From assembly GCA_030037515.1 (NCBI GenBank), contig JASHRE010000523.1, positions 1 to 14,833 of the forward strand: a stretch of DNA of 14,833 bases. The letters are read 5' to 3'. Each line of letters begins with the position of its first letter. Position 1 is the first letter of the stretch. Shown piece after piece: positions 8,208-14,646 of the stretch. Position numbers and translations under genes: made by a program. Under the pieces are notes generated by a model, which worked only from the letters and a program-made list of their open reading frames with translations, was not told the origin of the DNA and did not search any database. Source of the DNA: Candidatus Sulfotelmatobacter sp. Its GTDB lineage: Bacteria; Acidobacteriota; Terriglobia; Terriglobales; Acidobacteriaceae.

Positions 8208-9011
8208 ATGGCAAAGCTGTTTCTCAAGTTTGAAGACCGGGTTTTGCAAGAACTCTTGCTTTCTGGGCGCACCGTCACCATTGGCCGTCAGCCGGACAAC
8301 ATTTTGCGCATCGATAATCCTGCAGTTTCTGGACATCATGCCAAGGTTTACGCGGAAGGCGACCACTATGTGCTCGAGGACGCCGAGAGCTTCAACGGAA
8401 CCCATGTCAATGGTCAACGCATCGGCAAGGTCGTATTGAAGGACGGGGACAGTGCCACAATCGGAAAGCACACGATCGAATTTCGTGTTGCCGCTGAGTA
8501 TGGAATTCTCGATAGCTCGGTGCAGGTCCCGAAGATCAAGCCACCACAACTCGCCCCCACCGTGTTCTTAGACACGGCAAAAGCGAAAGAACTGCTCGCG
8601 GCAGCCGCGGCAGCCGCGGCAACTTCCAACGCCAGCACGGCTGCGGTCCAGACGATCGGCACTGCTCAAAGCCAGTCGCCGGGCAATCGCGCGCTCGCGG
8701 TACATCAGACGGTTGGTACGCTAACCATCGTCAAAGGCCGAACGTACCAGGAGCGCTACATTCTGACCAGTAAACTGACCTTGATTGGAAGATCAAAGAT
8801 GGCCGGCATCCGACTAAGGAGGTGGTTTGCTCCGCACGTTGCGGCCTCGATCTACCGAGCTGAGGATGGCTACTTCATCGCTCCTTCCGGAGACAAGGTC
8901 AAGGTTCGAGTGAATGACGCGCTCGTCGACGGGAGCAAAAAACAAATCGAAGCGGGGGACGTAATCGAAGTTGCAGGAGTAAAGGGAGTTTTTGGGTTTT
9001 GCGAAGGTTAA
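8208..9011 (+). CDS. Two-FHA-domain protein (phosphothreonine-binding signalling protein)
   Basis: A 267-residue soluble protein. The N-terminal FHA domain (about 5-95) has the conserved set: GR at 26-27, S41 and H44 (SGHHAKV), and NGTHVNG at 63-69. Together these bind phosphothreonine peptides. A linker (about 100-165) includes an eight-alanine run (131-138) encoded by a short GC-rich tandem repeat near 8598-8623. The C-terminal part (about 170-265) is a second FHA-like fold: IGR at 193-195 and a histidine at 210 (FAPHVA) survive, but the Ser and the NG/N pair are not evident, so phosphopeptide binding there is doubtful. The ATG at 8208 has GGAG 7 bases upstream and begins directly before the first strand. 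It is on the same strand as the 913-residue exported protein and near the Ser/Thr kinase, which is the likely source of its phosphorylated ligand. The pairing with that kinase is inferred from proximity. Confidence 0.92.
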   Translation: MAKLFLKFEDRVLQELLLSGRTVTIGRQPDNILRIDNPAVSGHHAKVYAEGDHYVLEDAESFNGTHVNGQRIGKVVLKDGDSATIGKHTIEFRVAAEYGILDSSVQVPKIKPPQLAPTVFLDTAKAKELLAAAAAAAATSNASTAAVQTIGTAQSQSPGNRALAVHQTVGTLTIVKGRTYQERYILTSKLTLIGRSKMAGIRLRRWFAPHVAASIYRAEDGYFIAPSGDKVKVRVNDALVDGSKKQIEAGDVIEVAGVKGVFGFCEG

Positions 9012-9030
9012 TCACGATCGGATTTGTTGA

Positions 9031-9274
9031 ACATCTACAATTGCCATCCGTAAATCGTCGGAGGGAGCAGGTCTTCATCGCTTGGGGACCTGTCCTGTTT
9101 GCGAAAAGAAATTTGTGATTGTGGACGGCCAACCGGCGAGAGGAAGCCCTCAACCACCCATCCTGGTAGGGCCATTCCACGGGCCAGGTCAGACTTCCAG
9201 CGGCAGGCAGTGCGCAGGCTGTTGCGGGTAGCGTCTGCCGGAATTGCGAGTCATCGGTTCGTCGAGGAAGGTGA
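9031..9274 (+). pseudogene. Possible zinc-ribbon remnant (CxxC ... CxxC across a frameshift)
   Basis: After the FHA stop, a frame open from 9031 to 9231 contains GTCPVCEKKFVIVDGQ (CxxC codons at 9091-9102). In the next frame, just before a TGA at 9272, CRNCESSVRRGR gives a second CxxC (from 9236). Joining them by one frameshift near 9200-9230 would give a short two-CxxC protein like a zinc ribbon. No ATG start is visible. The call is weak and rests on the cysteine pattern and on the obvious decay of the neighbours. Confidence 0.22.
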
Positions 9275-9303
9275 CGCAATGTTGGTGCCCATTGGCTGAG
9301 TGA

Positions 9304-9665
9304 CTATTCGTAGCGCAGTGCCACCATGGGATCGACTCTGGCTGCGCGACGGGCAGGGATGTAAGAGGCCGGGGTCGCGACGCAAATCAGCAGCAGGGCA
9401 ACACCGCAAAGAATCGTTGGATCCTTCACGCCGACGCCGTGCACCAAGGCTGTCATTGTGCGGGTTAACGTCAGCCCGGCGATTGCCCACACGACATCCC
9501 GATGATCGCAAGCTTTGTGCCGCCTAGAACAACCATTCTCAGAACTTCCTTTCTGCGCAGCAGTGGCCTTAACGCCAGAGGTTCGTGAAAAACCCTTGCC
9601 ACCACTCCCATCGACAAGCCGGAAGTCTGGTCGATCGGCAGATAGACGAGAGCTGCCGATTGCGC
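9304..9665 (-). pseudogene. Decayed C-terminal remnant of a second ADOP permease
   Basis: The last 60 codons read as the family's C-terminus: LTRTMTALVHGVGVKDP, a membrane helix, then the hallmark ending YIPARRAARVDPMVALRYE. The frame shifts by one base near 9486. Upstream it continues in another frame as VLRMVVLGGTKLAIIGMSCG, part of the penultimate membrane region. Further upstream the same frame reads VYLPIDQTSGLSMGVVARVF and LRPLLRR, which fit the end of the second periplasmic domain. The roughly 100 residues that should separate these two parts (the helix with GIYG..SY..SQR..E.G and the loop after it) are absent, so an internal deletion lies near 9542. Everything N-terminal of about 9665 is gone. 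It is not functional. It shows that this locus once carried at least two such permeases. Confidence 0.78.
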
Positions 9666-9705
9666 ATATTCCAGTGACCTACTTTCCCTACCAGGAGGAG
9701 AATGT

Positions 9706-10337
9706 GTGAAGCGGCATTTACGGAGCTCTCTGCTCATTCGTTCTCACCGCGACGGCCTCGACAGCGGCTCTTGCGGCAGCGCCGGACCGGGGGAGTGTGC
9801 ACCCGGAAGCGTTGTTCCGGAACCTATTGCGACGCGCGGAGATGTGGCCGCGCGAGCAGCAGGGCGGGGTGCCGTTCCCGTCCAGCCCGGTCTGTAAAAC
9901 TCGCTGAGCAATTCCAGGCGAATTCCGACGCACACTACTGGTCTTACTGGTCAGCAGCGGTCGCGGAATTATTGGCGCTCACCGGCAAGAGGGACAAAGC
10001 CGCACAAATTGTGGCCCAACGAGAGTTTCGGAATGCTGCCTATCCGATGAGCAAGTTTCGCAAGGCGCTGCTTTCCTTGGCCTTAGACAGGCACGAAGCT
10101 GCGATATCGTTTCTTCAAGTATCTGTGAAAGAACTCGAAGCAGAGTCAATTTGGCTTGCCGTCGAACCTAGGATGGATCCGATCGGCAAAAAACCGATCT
10201 ACGGCAACCTAGAAGAAAAGGATGTTCCCGCGGCTGTGACGCTTATCGGTCGCCGTCTGGGGTCTGAAACAGAGCTGCCAGTGAGGGTTTGGCCACTTTC
10301 CCCATGGCGTTGCGCGGAAGCGCATCAAGCGCGATAA
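9706..10337 (+). pseudogene. Frameshifted gene for a secreted TPR-like protein
   Basis: A very strong ribosome site (AGGAGGAG, 9693-9700) precedes a GTG at 9706 encoding MKRHLRSSL. A shift of one base near 9730 leads into CSFVLTATASTAALAAAP, which completes a good signal peptide, and then HPEALFRNLLRRAEMWPREQ until TGA near 9905. A second shift near 9890-9905 leads to the third frame: QFQANSDAHYWSYWSAAVAE, ALTGKRDKAAQIVAQREF, and RHEAAISFLQVSVKELEAES followed by LAVEPRMDPI. This last part closely resembles the C-terminal TPR segment common in bacterial TPR proteins that ends in 'DPRFDPLR..P.F..L'. The intended C-terminus probably lies near 10260, though the frame runs on to 10337 over the end of the ligase gene. 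An ATG at 9702 opens the third frame, but its first 65 residues are arginine-rich out-of-frame sequence. Confidence 0.62.
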
Positions 10338-11769
10338 GCCGGGAAGGCACTTTGTGTGCTGCCAGTAGTTCCTTCGCCCAGGTCCGGAGCGATGGCAGAG
10401 TGAGCTCGTTGTCGCGACGTAATACAACGGCAGCGGCAACACGCTCGCCCCACTCCAGATCGGGCAAACCGATGACGGCACAATCCGCAATTGCCGGATG
10501 CTGTCGCAAGGTCTCCTCAATCTCTAATGCGGATACTTTGTGGCCGCCTGTCTTAAGAATGTCGACATTCGTCCGGCCAAGAATGCGATAGCTGCCATTC
10601 TCCACAATGGCTGTATCGCCAGTGCGAAACCAGCCGTCGCGGAACGCGATCCGGCTAACTTCAGGCTCGCCCCAATATTCCGCGAAGACCGTGGGACCCC
10701 GAACTTCAATTTCGCCAATTGACCCCGGGGCGACCGGCTTGGCGTCTTCTCCCACCAATTGAACATCAACTTCCGGCAAAGGCTTTCCCACGCTGCCCGG
10801 CAGGCGCTCGCCTCGGAGCGGATTCGATAGAGCCATTCCAATCTCCGTCATCCCGTAGCGCTCGAGTAGGGTGTGACCGGTGATTTCTTTCCAGCGCTCC
10901 AGCGTGCTGACTGGCAGGGCCGCGGAACCAGACACCATCAACCGCAATTTTGCACATTCTCTGCTTAGAAGCACGCGACGCTGTTCCGACGCGGCGTCCC
11001 ATGCGGCAATAAGCTTCACATAGATCGTTGGCACTGCCATGAACAGGGTCAGGTCGTCTTCCGCAATGCGATCCCATACCTCGTTGGCCTCGAAGCGCGG
11101 CAACATTCGGCAGGCTGCGCCCACCCAGAGCGCGGAGGAAACAACATTGATGATGCCGTGCACGTGGTGCAACGGCAAACAAAGCAAAGTGCGATCCTCA
11201 GCCGACCATTCCCAGGCCTCAACCAGACTGGCGATTTGCGCGCTGATATTGGCGTGGGTTGTTACCACTCCCTTGGGCCGACTCGAGGTGCCGCTCGTAT
11301 ACAGAATCATGGCCCGCCTCTGCAGCGTTACGTCTGACCCTGCATTCGCCGATTCTGCCTGTCGAAACGCGTTACAGTGGTCATACAGCAGCACACGAAT
11401 GCCGCGAGGCGCGGCAATTAGCGAGATTGCTTGAGACGTCTCAACATCGCAGATCACTGTCGATGCCCCGCTATCGTTCATGAAGTACTCCAACTCTGAC
11501 CGGGCAGAATGGTAGGGCAAAGGGACGGCGATGCCTCCAGCGCACCAGATGCCCCACTGCGTTGCAACCCATGCAAGCCCGGGCATCAGACTGAACGCCA
11601 CGCGCTCTTCGTTGAGGTCACTGCGCCCGCCTAGGAGTGCCATCGCCACCCGGAACGAAGCTGCTAGCAAATCTTCGTAGCTGAACGATCCCCCGCCGTC
11701 GACAATTGCAGTGCGTCGGGCATGGCGCTGCGCGCGAGCAATAAGAGGAAGACTAGTATAGAGATTCAC
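10243..11769 (-). CDS. Acyl-CoA ligase, malonyl-CoA synthetase type (MatB/ACSF3-like)
   Basis: A 508-residue adenylate-forming enzyme that activates a carboxylic acid to its CoA thioester through an acyl-AMP. Motifs in order: phosphate loop ILYTSGTSSRPKGV (155-168), PLHHVHG near 199-205, ERYGMTEIGM near 303-312 followed by SNPLRGERLPGSVGKPLP, GWFRTGD near 379-385, hinge GRTNVDILKTGGHKVSALE near 398-416, and the catalytic C-terminal lysine in PRNAMGK (K491). The RYGMTE...NP..GER.PGSVG stretch and the length of about 505 match malonyl-CoA synthetases, but the substrate (malonate, methylmalonate or another short acid) is not proven. I chose the GTG at 11769, giving NLYTSLPLIARAQRH, because homologues begin just there; the frame is open to a GTG at 11961 but that extension is Arg/Lys/Pro-rich. 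The carrier gene upstream on the same strand ends 264 bases before this start. A shared transcript is plausible. Confidence 0.9.
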   Translation of the reverse strand: MNLYTSLPLIARAQRHARRTAIVDGGGSFSYEDLLAASFRVAMALLGGRSDLNEERVAFSLMPGLAWVATQWGIWCAGGIAVPLPYHSARSELEYFMNDSGASTVICDVETSQAISLIAAPRGIRVLLYDHCNAFRQAESANAGSDVTLQRRAMILYTSGTSSRPKGVVTTHANISAQIASLVEAWEWSAEDRTLLCLPLHHVHGIINVVSSALWVGAACRMLPRFEANEVWDRIAEDDLTLFMAVPTIYVKLIAAWDAASEQRRVLLSRECAKLRLMVSGSAALPVSTLERWKEITGHTLLERYGMTEIGMALSNPLRGERLPGSVGKPLPEVDVQLVGEDAKPVAPGSIGEIEVRGPTVFAEYWGEPEVSRIAFRDGWFRTGDTAIVENGSYRILGRTNVDILKTGGHKVSALEIEETLRQHPAIADCAVIGLPDLEWGERVAAAVVLRRDNELTLPSLRTWAKELLAAHKVPSRLIALDALPRNAMGKVAKPSLAALFQTPDGDR

Positions 11770-12033
11770 CCAGCCGACTCTAACCGGTCCTGTATCCCAC
11801 TGTCTACGATGTAGCCTACGTGCTGCCTTCGGCTTTCCAGGCCTGTGATCTTTCGACGATTGCGGCTCCCCTTTCCGCCACCGAGACACAGTATGGCCAA
11901 TCCGCGAGCTGATTGGCGCTTTTGCATCTGGTGACGCAAAGGCACGAGGATGCGCGTGCACTCGGCGCGCCGATACGGTGTCCCAGAGCGATTTGCGCCG
12001 CGTTCACCTTGACCCTTACTGTCTATTGCTTTG

Positions 12034-13356
12034 CTAATCCGGCAAGAGTTGGCCGCGGGTTTCGGCACCGTACGGGATCAGCAGCAATCCAATTACGAAT
12101 GCGATCGCGGTAATCGCCACAGGAGTACCGATCGAACCGAAGTGGCGCACGCCAGCGCCTACAAGAAAAGTGATTCCGGCGCCTCCAAAACGGGCAAAGG
12201 ATGTTGCGAAGGCGAAGGCGCTGGCGCGGCATCCCGTCGGGTATTGCTCGGGCAGCCATAAGGTGTAGACAGCAAAGTTCGCGCCGCCCAGACCTAGAAA
12301 AAAGAGACAGACAAAAAACCAACGGAGAGCCGAAGGGCCCAAATAAAAAACTTTGCCGAAGGTGACTGTTATGAAGATCGTCATCAAGACAAAGAAGACG
12401 GCCAAGGCCCCGCGTCGGCCTACCCTCTCGGCCAGCCATGGCATGAGGAGGCAACCGAGGATGGTTGCGATGGAGACCAGAATAACTCCGAAGGTTTTCA
12501 GATGTTCGACTTGAGCGCCGGAGCGACCCGACGCCTCCGCGAGCGCGGTGATGGCAGTTGGCACATACACTGTGCCTGCCCACAGGCCGCAGATGGAAGC
12601 GAGCATGAACAGTGCGTTCAGAATTGTGCGGCGGCGCCACTCGGAGGAGAAGATGTCCGTGAACGGCCGCCAAACGGCCCAGGTGCGGACTTCTCTTTCC
12701 TTCTTCATCCAGCGCGACGGTTCTGTGACGCCCCGGCGGATCCATGCCAGGAATAGCGCGGGCAATCCTCCTACCGCAAACATGGTGCGCCAGCCATAGG
12801 GGCTGCCGACGGCATAGTTGGCGATTGCGGCGAGAAAAAAGCCCACATAGTAGCCAGTGTGCATGAAGCCAGCGCCCATGCGGCGGCGATCCTCGGGCCA
12901 CTCTTCGGCGACAAACGTGCCGCCCATGGCCCACTCGCCTCCGATTCCAATGCCTGCCAAAAACCGCAGAACCGCCAGTTGCCAGACATTCATTGCGAAT
13001 GCGCTGAGAAACGTAAACGTCGAATACCAGACAATGGTGAGCATCAGGGCACGGACGCGGCCAAACTGGTCGCCGACTGGGCCCCAGAGGAAGGCCATCC
13101 CCCAGCCGAGCAAGAACAACGCGAACAGCATGCCGCCGTAATAGCCAATATTCCCCTTGGTAGGGGCAATGCCGGAGAGTGGCAGAAGTTCGCGTAAGGA
13201 AGGCACGAGGACGAGCGCATAGATTAGGGAATCCATGCCATCCAGCATCCATCCGCCCCAGGCGGCCCAAAAACCACGAATCTGATTTCGAGAAAGAGGC
13301 GTGGAGCGAGGGAGTTCGGGAGAACCACGCGGCCGCATGTACGCGAGACTAGCCAT
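12034..13356 (-). CDS. MFS carboxylate:H+ symporter (AAHS/sialic-acid carrier-like)
   Basis: A 440-residue, 12-helix major facilitator carrier of the inner membrane. The first helix carries GGWMLDGMDSLIYALV (34-49), with the two acidic residues typical of aromatic-acid:H+ and NanT-type symporters. Loop 2-3 holds GPVGDQFGRVRAL (92-104), the MFS signature. Helix 4 has RFLAGIGIGGEWAMGG (131-146) followed by EEWPEDRRRMGAGF, as in NanT/lactate-type carriers. The repeat loop ERVGRRGAL lies at 310-318, and the end AETRGQLLPD is also family-like. The ATG at 13356 is supported by AAGGAG about 9-10 bases upstream. The downstream gene is a malonyl-CoA synthetase-like ligase, so uptake of a mono- or dicarboxylate that the ligase then activates is a reasonable inference. 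The exact substrate cannot be read from sequence. Confidence 0.9.
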   Translation of the reverse strand: MASLAYMRPRGSPELPRSTPLSRNQIRGFWAAWGGWMLDGMDSLIYALVLVPSLRELLPLSGIAPTKGNIGYYGGMLFALFLLGWGMAFLWGPVGDQFGRVRALMLTIVWYSTFTFLSAFAMNVWQLAVLRFLAGIGIGGEWAMGGTFVAEEWPEDRRRMGAGFMHTGYYVGFFLAAIANYAVGSPYGWRTMFAVGGLPALFLAWIRRGVTEPSRWMKKEREVRTWAVWRPFTDIFSSEWRRRTILNALFMLASICGLWAGTVYVPTAITALAEASGRSGAQVEHLKTFGVILVSIATILGCLLMPWLAERVGRRGALAVFFVLMTIFITVTFGKVFYLGPSALRWFFVCLFFLGLGGANFAVYTLWLPEQYPTGCRASAFAFATSFARFGGAGITFLVGAGVRHFGSIGTPVAITAIAFVIGLLLIPYGAETRGQLLPD

Positions 13357-13365
13357 GTTCTAACG

Positions 13366-13373
13366 GTCTCCTT
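13366..13373 (-). promoter_or_regulatory. Ribosome binding site of the MFS carrier
   Basis: On the minus strand this reads AAGGAGAC and lies 9 bases before the ATG at 13356. It is the clearest Shine-Dalgarno site of the minus-strand genes here and fixes the carrier's start. Confidence 0.65.
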
Positions 13374-13502
13374 GGTTGCAGGCCAGTTCGGTTCCGAAAG
13401 AGTTTTTTGGATCAGGCAGCCCACCAGTCAAACAAAGCAGGACAGCACCCATGTCGGCTGGGCTAGAGTGTACTGTGCTCGAACTGACCTGTCTATGGTT
13501 GG

Positions 13503-13520
13503 CTATCACTCGCCTATCAC
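13503..13520. repeat. Short direct repeat upstream of the carrier gene
   Basis: CTATCAC occurs at 13503-13509 and again at 13514-13520, an 11-base period that places both copies on the same face of the helix. It lies about 150 bases upstream of the carrier start, where a regulator could bind. Seven-base matches arise by chance, so this is only a candidate. Confidence 0.25.
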
Positions 13521-13550
13521 ACTTGAATCCCCCCGGCAGGCGTTTTGAGT

Positions 13551-13593
13551 TCGGGGAGAGAGGATTTGAACCTCCGACCCCCCGGGTCCCGAA
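13551..13593 (-). tRNA. 3' fragment of tRNA-Pro(CGG); 5' half missing
   Basis: On the minus strand this reads, 5' to 3': anticodon loop TTCGGGA (13587-13593, anticodon CGG), 3' anticodon stem and variable loop, T-arm GGAGG-TTCAAAT-CCTCT (13559-13575), acceptor 3' strand CTCCCCG (13552-13558) and discriminator A (13551). This matches the 3' part of bacterial tRNA-Pro closely. Upstream of the loop the expected 5' anticodon stem is not there (GTTCA instead of CCGGG), and no CGGGGAG acceptor 5' strand is found in the next 100 bases, so no functional tRNA can form. No CCA is encoded. A fragment running exactly from the anticodon loop to the 3' end is the usual footprint of an integrase attachment site. 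Confidence 0.72.
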
Positions 13594-13942
13594 TGAACTA
13601 GAGTCACAGCTAACTTGCAGGTCTGGAATCGCTTACCAATCTGAAATCAAATTCACTTGCACCCATGCACCCAGGTCGAGGCGTCTGCGCGTTTTGGCCT
13701 TGAATCCATTGGCGCTGGCGTCGTGACAAGACATCACTTACCCACCTTCAAGTGATATGAACGTTGCGAGGCAGTGGGGTCGTCCACGTAATCGATGGCG
13801 AGGTGAGATGGGCATTTCGCTAGCCACGTCTCGCCGACGTGCTCTGGCCAGTCGTCGACTCCCAACTGACCACCGTCGTTCTGCGTCAACGAGACCGAGA
13901 TTGCCCATCGACGTCGGCCTGGACGTCGCGGCCTGAATCGTC
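13594..13942. other. Gap between tRNA fragment and vapC; hairpin, no convincing gene
   Basis: About 350 bases with no recognisable gene. A minus-strand frame (13946 to 13734, 70 residues, overlapping the toxin stop) reads fairly protein-like at its end (WLAKCPSHLAIDYVDDPTAS) and could be a gene remnant, but its first part is arginine-rich and I cannot place it. A perfect 7-base hairpin, CGACGTC at 13909-13915 and GACGTCG at 13922-13928, lies 15 bases past the toxin stop. It has no T-run, so a terminator role is uncertain. No integrase gene is seen. Confidence 0.35.
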
Positions 13943-14356
13943 TCACGATTTCGGCGGAGCGATAAAATCAATCACTTGTCTGTCGTTCCGTCGATAGACG
14001 CTGAAGTCCGTACGGTCGACTGTCAGTACTTGGGAGCGTGGGTGCCTCTCGCTCATAACGACAATCGACGCGTCGGCGAGGTCCATTTGGTCATAGCGCG
14101 CCATAAGGGTGCGGAGCCGCGGCCAATGTTCCGCAACCTGAAGGTCGAGCCGAACCGCGTCGCGCTCGAGCAATTGAAACAGCGGATCGACGTCCACGCG
14201 GTCTGCACGCAAAAAATACGCCACCTCGGTGAAGACCGGTTCCGTCGTCAGCATCGGGGAACGCGCCTGCTTCATCAGCGCTACGGCCCAACAGTGGTAT
14301 GGGTCATTACGGTTTAGATACGCGACGAGCGGTCCCGTGTCGCAAATCGTGATCAC
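13943..14356 (-). CDS. vapC: PIN-domain ribonuclease toxin (VapC family)
   Basis: A 137-residue PIN-domain protein, the usual VapC length. Acidic metal-binding positions are in place: D6 in ICDTGPLVAYL, E44 in VFTEVAY, D92/D95 in MDLADASIV, and D114/D117 in TVDRTDF near the end. VapC toxins cut specific RNAs, commonly tRNA or rRNA, with Mg2+/Mn2+; the target here is unknown. The start is a GTG at 14354-14356 that overlaps the antitoxin's stop (GTGA), so the two are translationally coupled with the antitoxin first, the standard VapBC order. It lies on the far side of the tRNA-Pro fragment from the metabolic genes, consistent with a mobile cassette. Confidence 0.9.
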   Translation of the reverse strand: MITICDTGPLVAYLNRNDPYHCWAVALMKQARSPMLTTEPVFTEVAYFLRADRVDVDPLFQLLERDAVRLDLQVAEHWPRLRTLMARYDQMDLADASIVVMSERHPRSQVLTVDRTDFSVYRRNDRQVIDFIAPPKS

Positions 14357-14580
14357 GACCGCGCAAACCTGCGCCGGTCGTTGGTTGCAGGCTTTCGGCT
14401 GCCTGCTACACTGCCCGCAAGATCTGCAGTGATCTCATAGATGGACCGACTGCCCCGGTGCGGCACAGCTTCGAGTTTCTCGCGAATCAGAGCGGCCACG
14501 CTCCGCCCGGTCGTACGGGCCTCCTGCCTCAACCGGTGCAGCGTCGCATCTGGAAGCTTAATGGTAATCCCTTTCATCAT
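14353..14580 (-). CDS. vapB: Ribbon-helix-helix antitoxin (VapB-like)
   Basis: A 75-residue antitoxin. Residues 3-39 (KGITIKLPDATLHRLRQEAR, then TTGRSVAALIREKLEA) form a ribbon-helix-helix DNA-binding domain of the Arc/CopG type. The remaining C-terminal tail (about 40-75, ending NDRRRFARS) should wrap the toxin active site. Translation may start at the first (14580) or second (14577) ATG. Its stop overlaps the toxin start by four bases. Inverted repeats immediately upstream (14579-14611) are likely autoregulatory operators, as such antitoxins repress their own promoter with the toxin as co-repressor. Confidence 0.88.
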   Translation of the reverse strand: MMKGITIKLPDATLHRLRQEARTTGRSVAALIREKLEAVPHRGSRSIYEITADLAGSVAGSRKPATNDRRRFARS

Positions 14581-14611
14581 TACCTACTACGGTAATACTG
14601 TTCTGACAGAA
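14579..14611 (-). promoter_or_regulatory. Candidate VapBC operator with two inverted repeats
   Basis: ATTACC (14579-14584) and GGTAAT (14591-14596) form a perfect inverted repeat touching the antitoxin start codon. TTCTG-A-CAGAA (14601-14611) is a second perfect palindrome just upstream. A -35-like TTGCCA lies at 14613-14618 on the minus strand. The only -10-like TATTAC is 14 bases from it, short for a sigma-70 promoter. Two palindromes in tandem at an RHH antitoxin promoter fit known autoregulation. Confidence 0.5.
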
Positions 14612-14646
14612 TGGCAATACCGAGTCCTGGGGCTGTCGGGGACGCG

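Noticed and set aside
8598..8623. Short tandem GC-rich repeat as a CRISPR or regulatory repeat
   Set aside because: It simply encodes the alanine run of the FHA-protein linker.
11770..11961. 64-codon N-terminal extension of the acyl-CoA ligase
   Set aside because: The extension is Arg/Lys/Pro-rich and homologues begin at the position matching the GTG at 11769.
12023..13270. 415-codon minus-strand frame inside the MFS gene
   Set aside because: It is out of frame with a clear 12-helix carrier and its translation is rich in Arg, His, Cys and Pro, as expected for a shadow in GC-rich DNA.
13909..13928. 7-base-pair hairpin as a vapBC terminator
   Set aside because: No T-run follows on either strand and GACGTC is self-complementary, so chance is likely.
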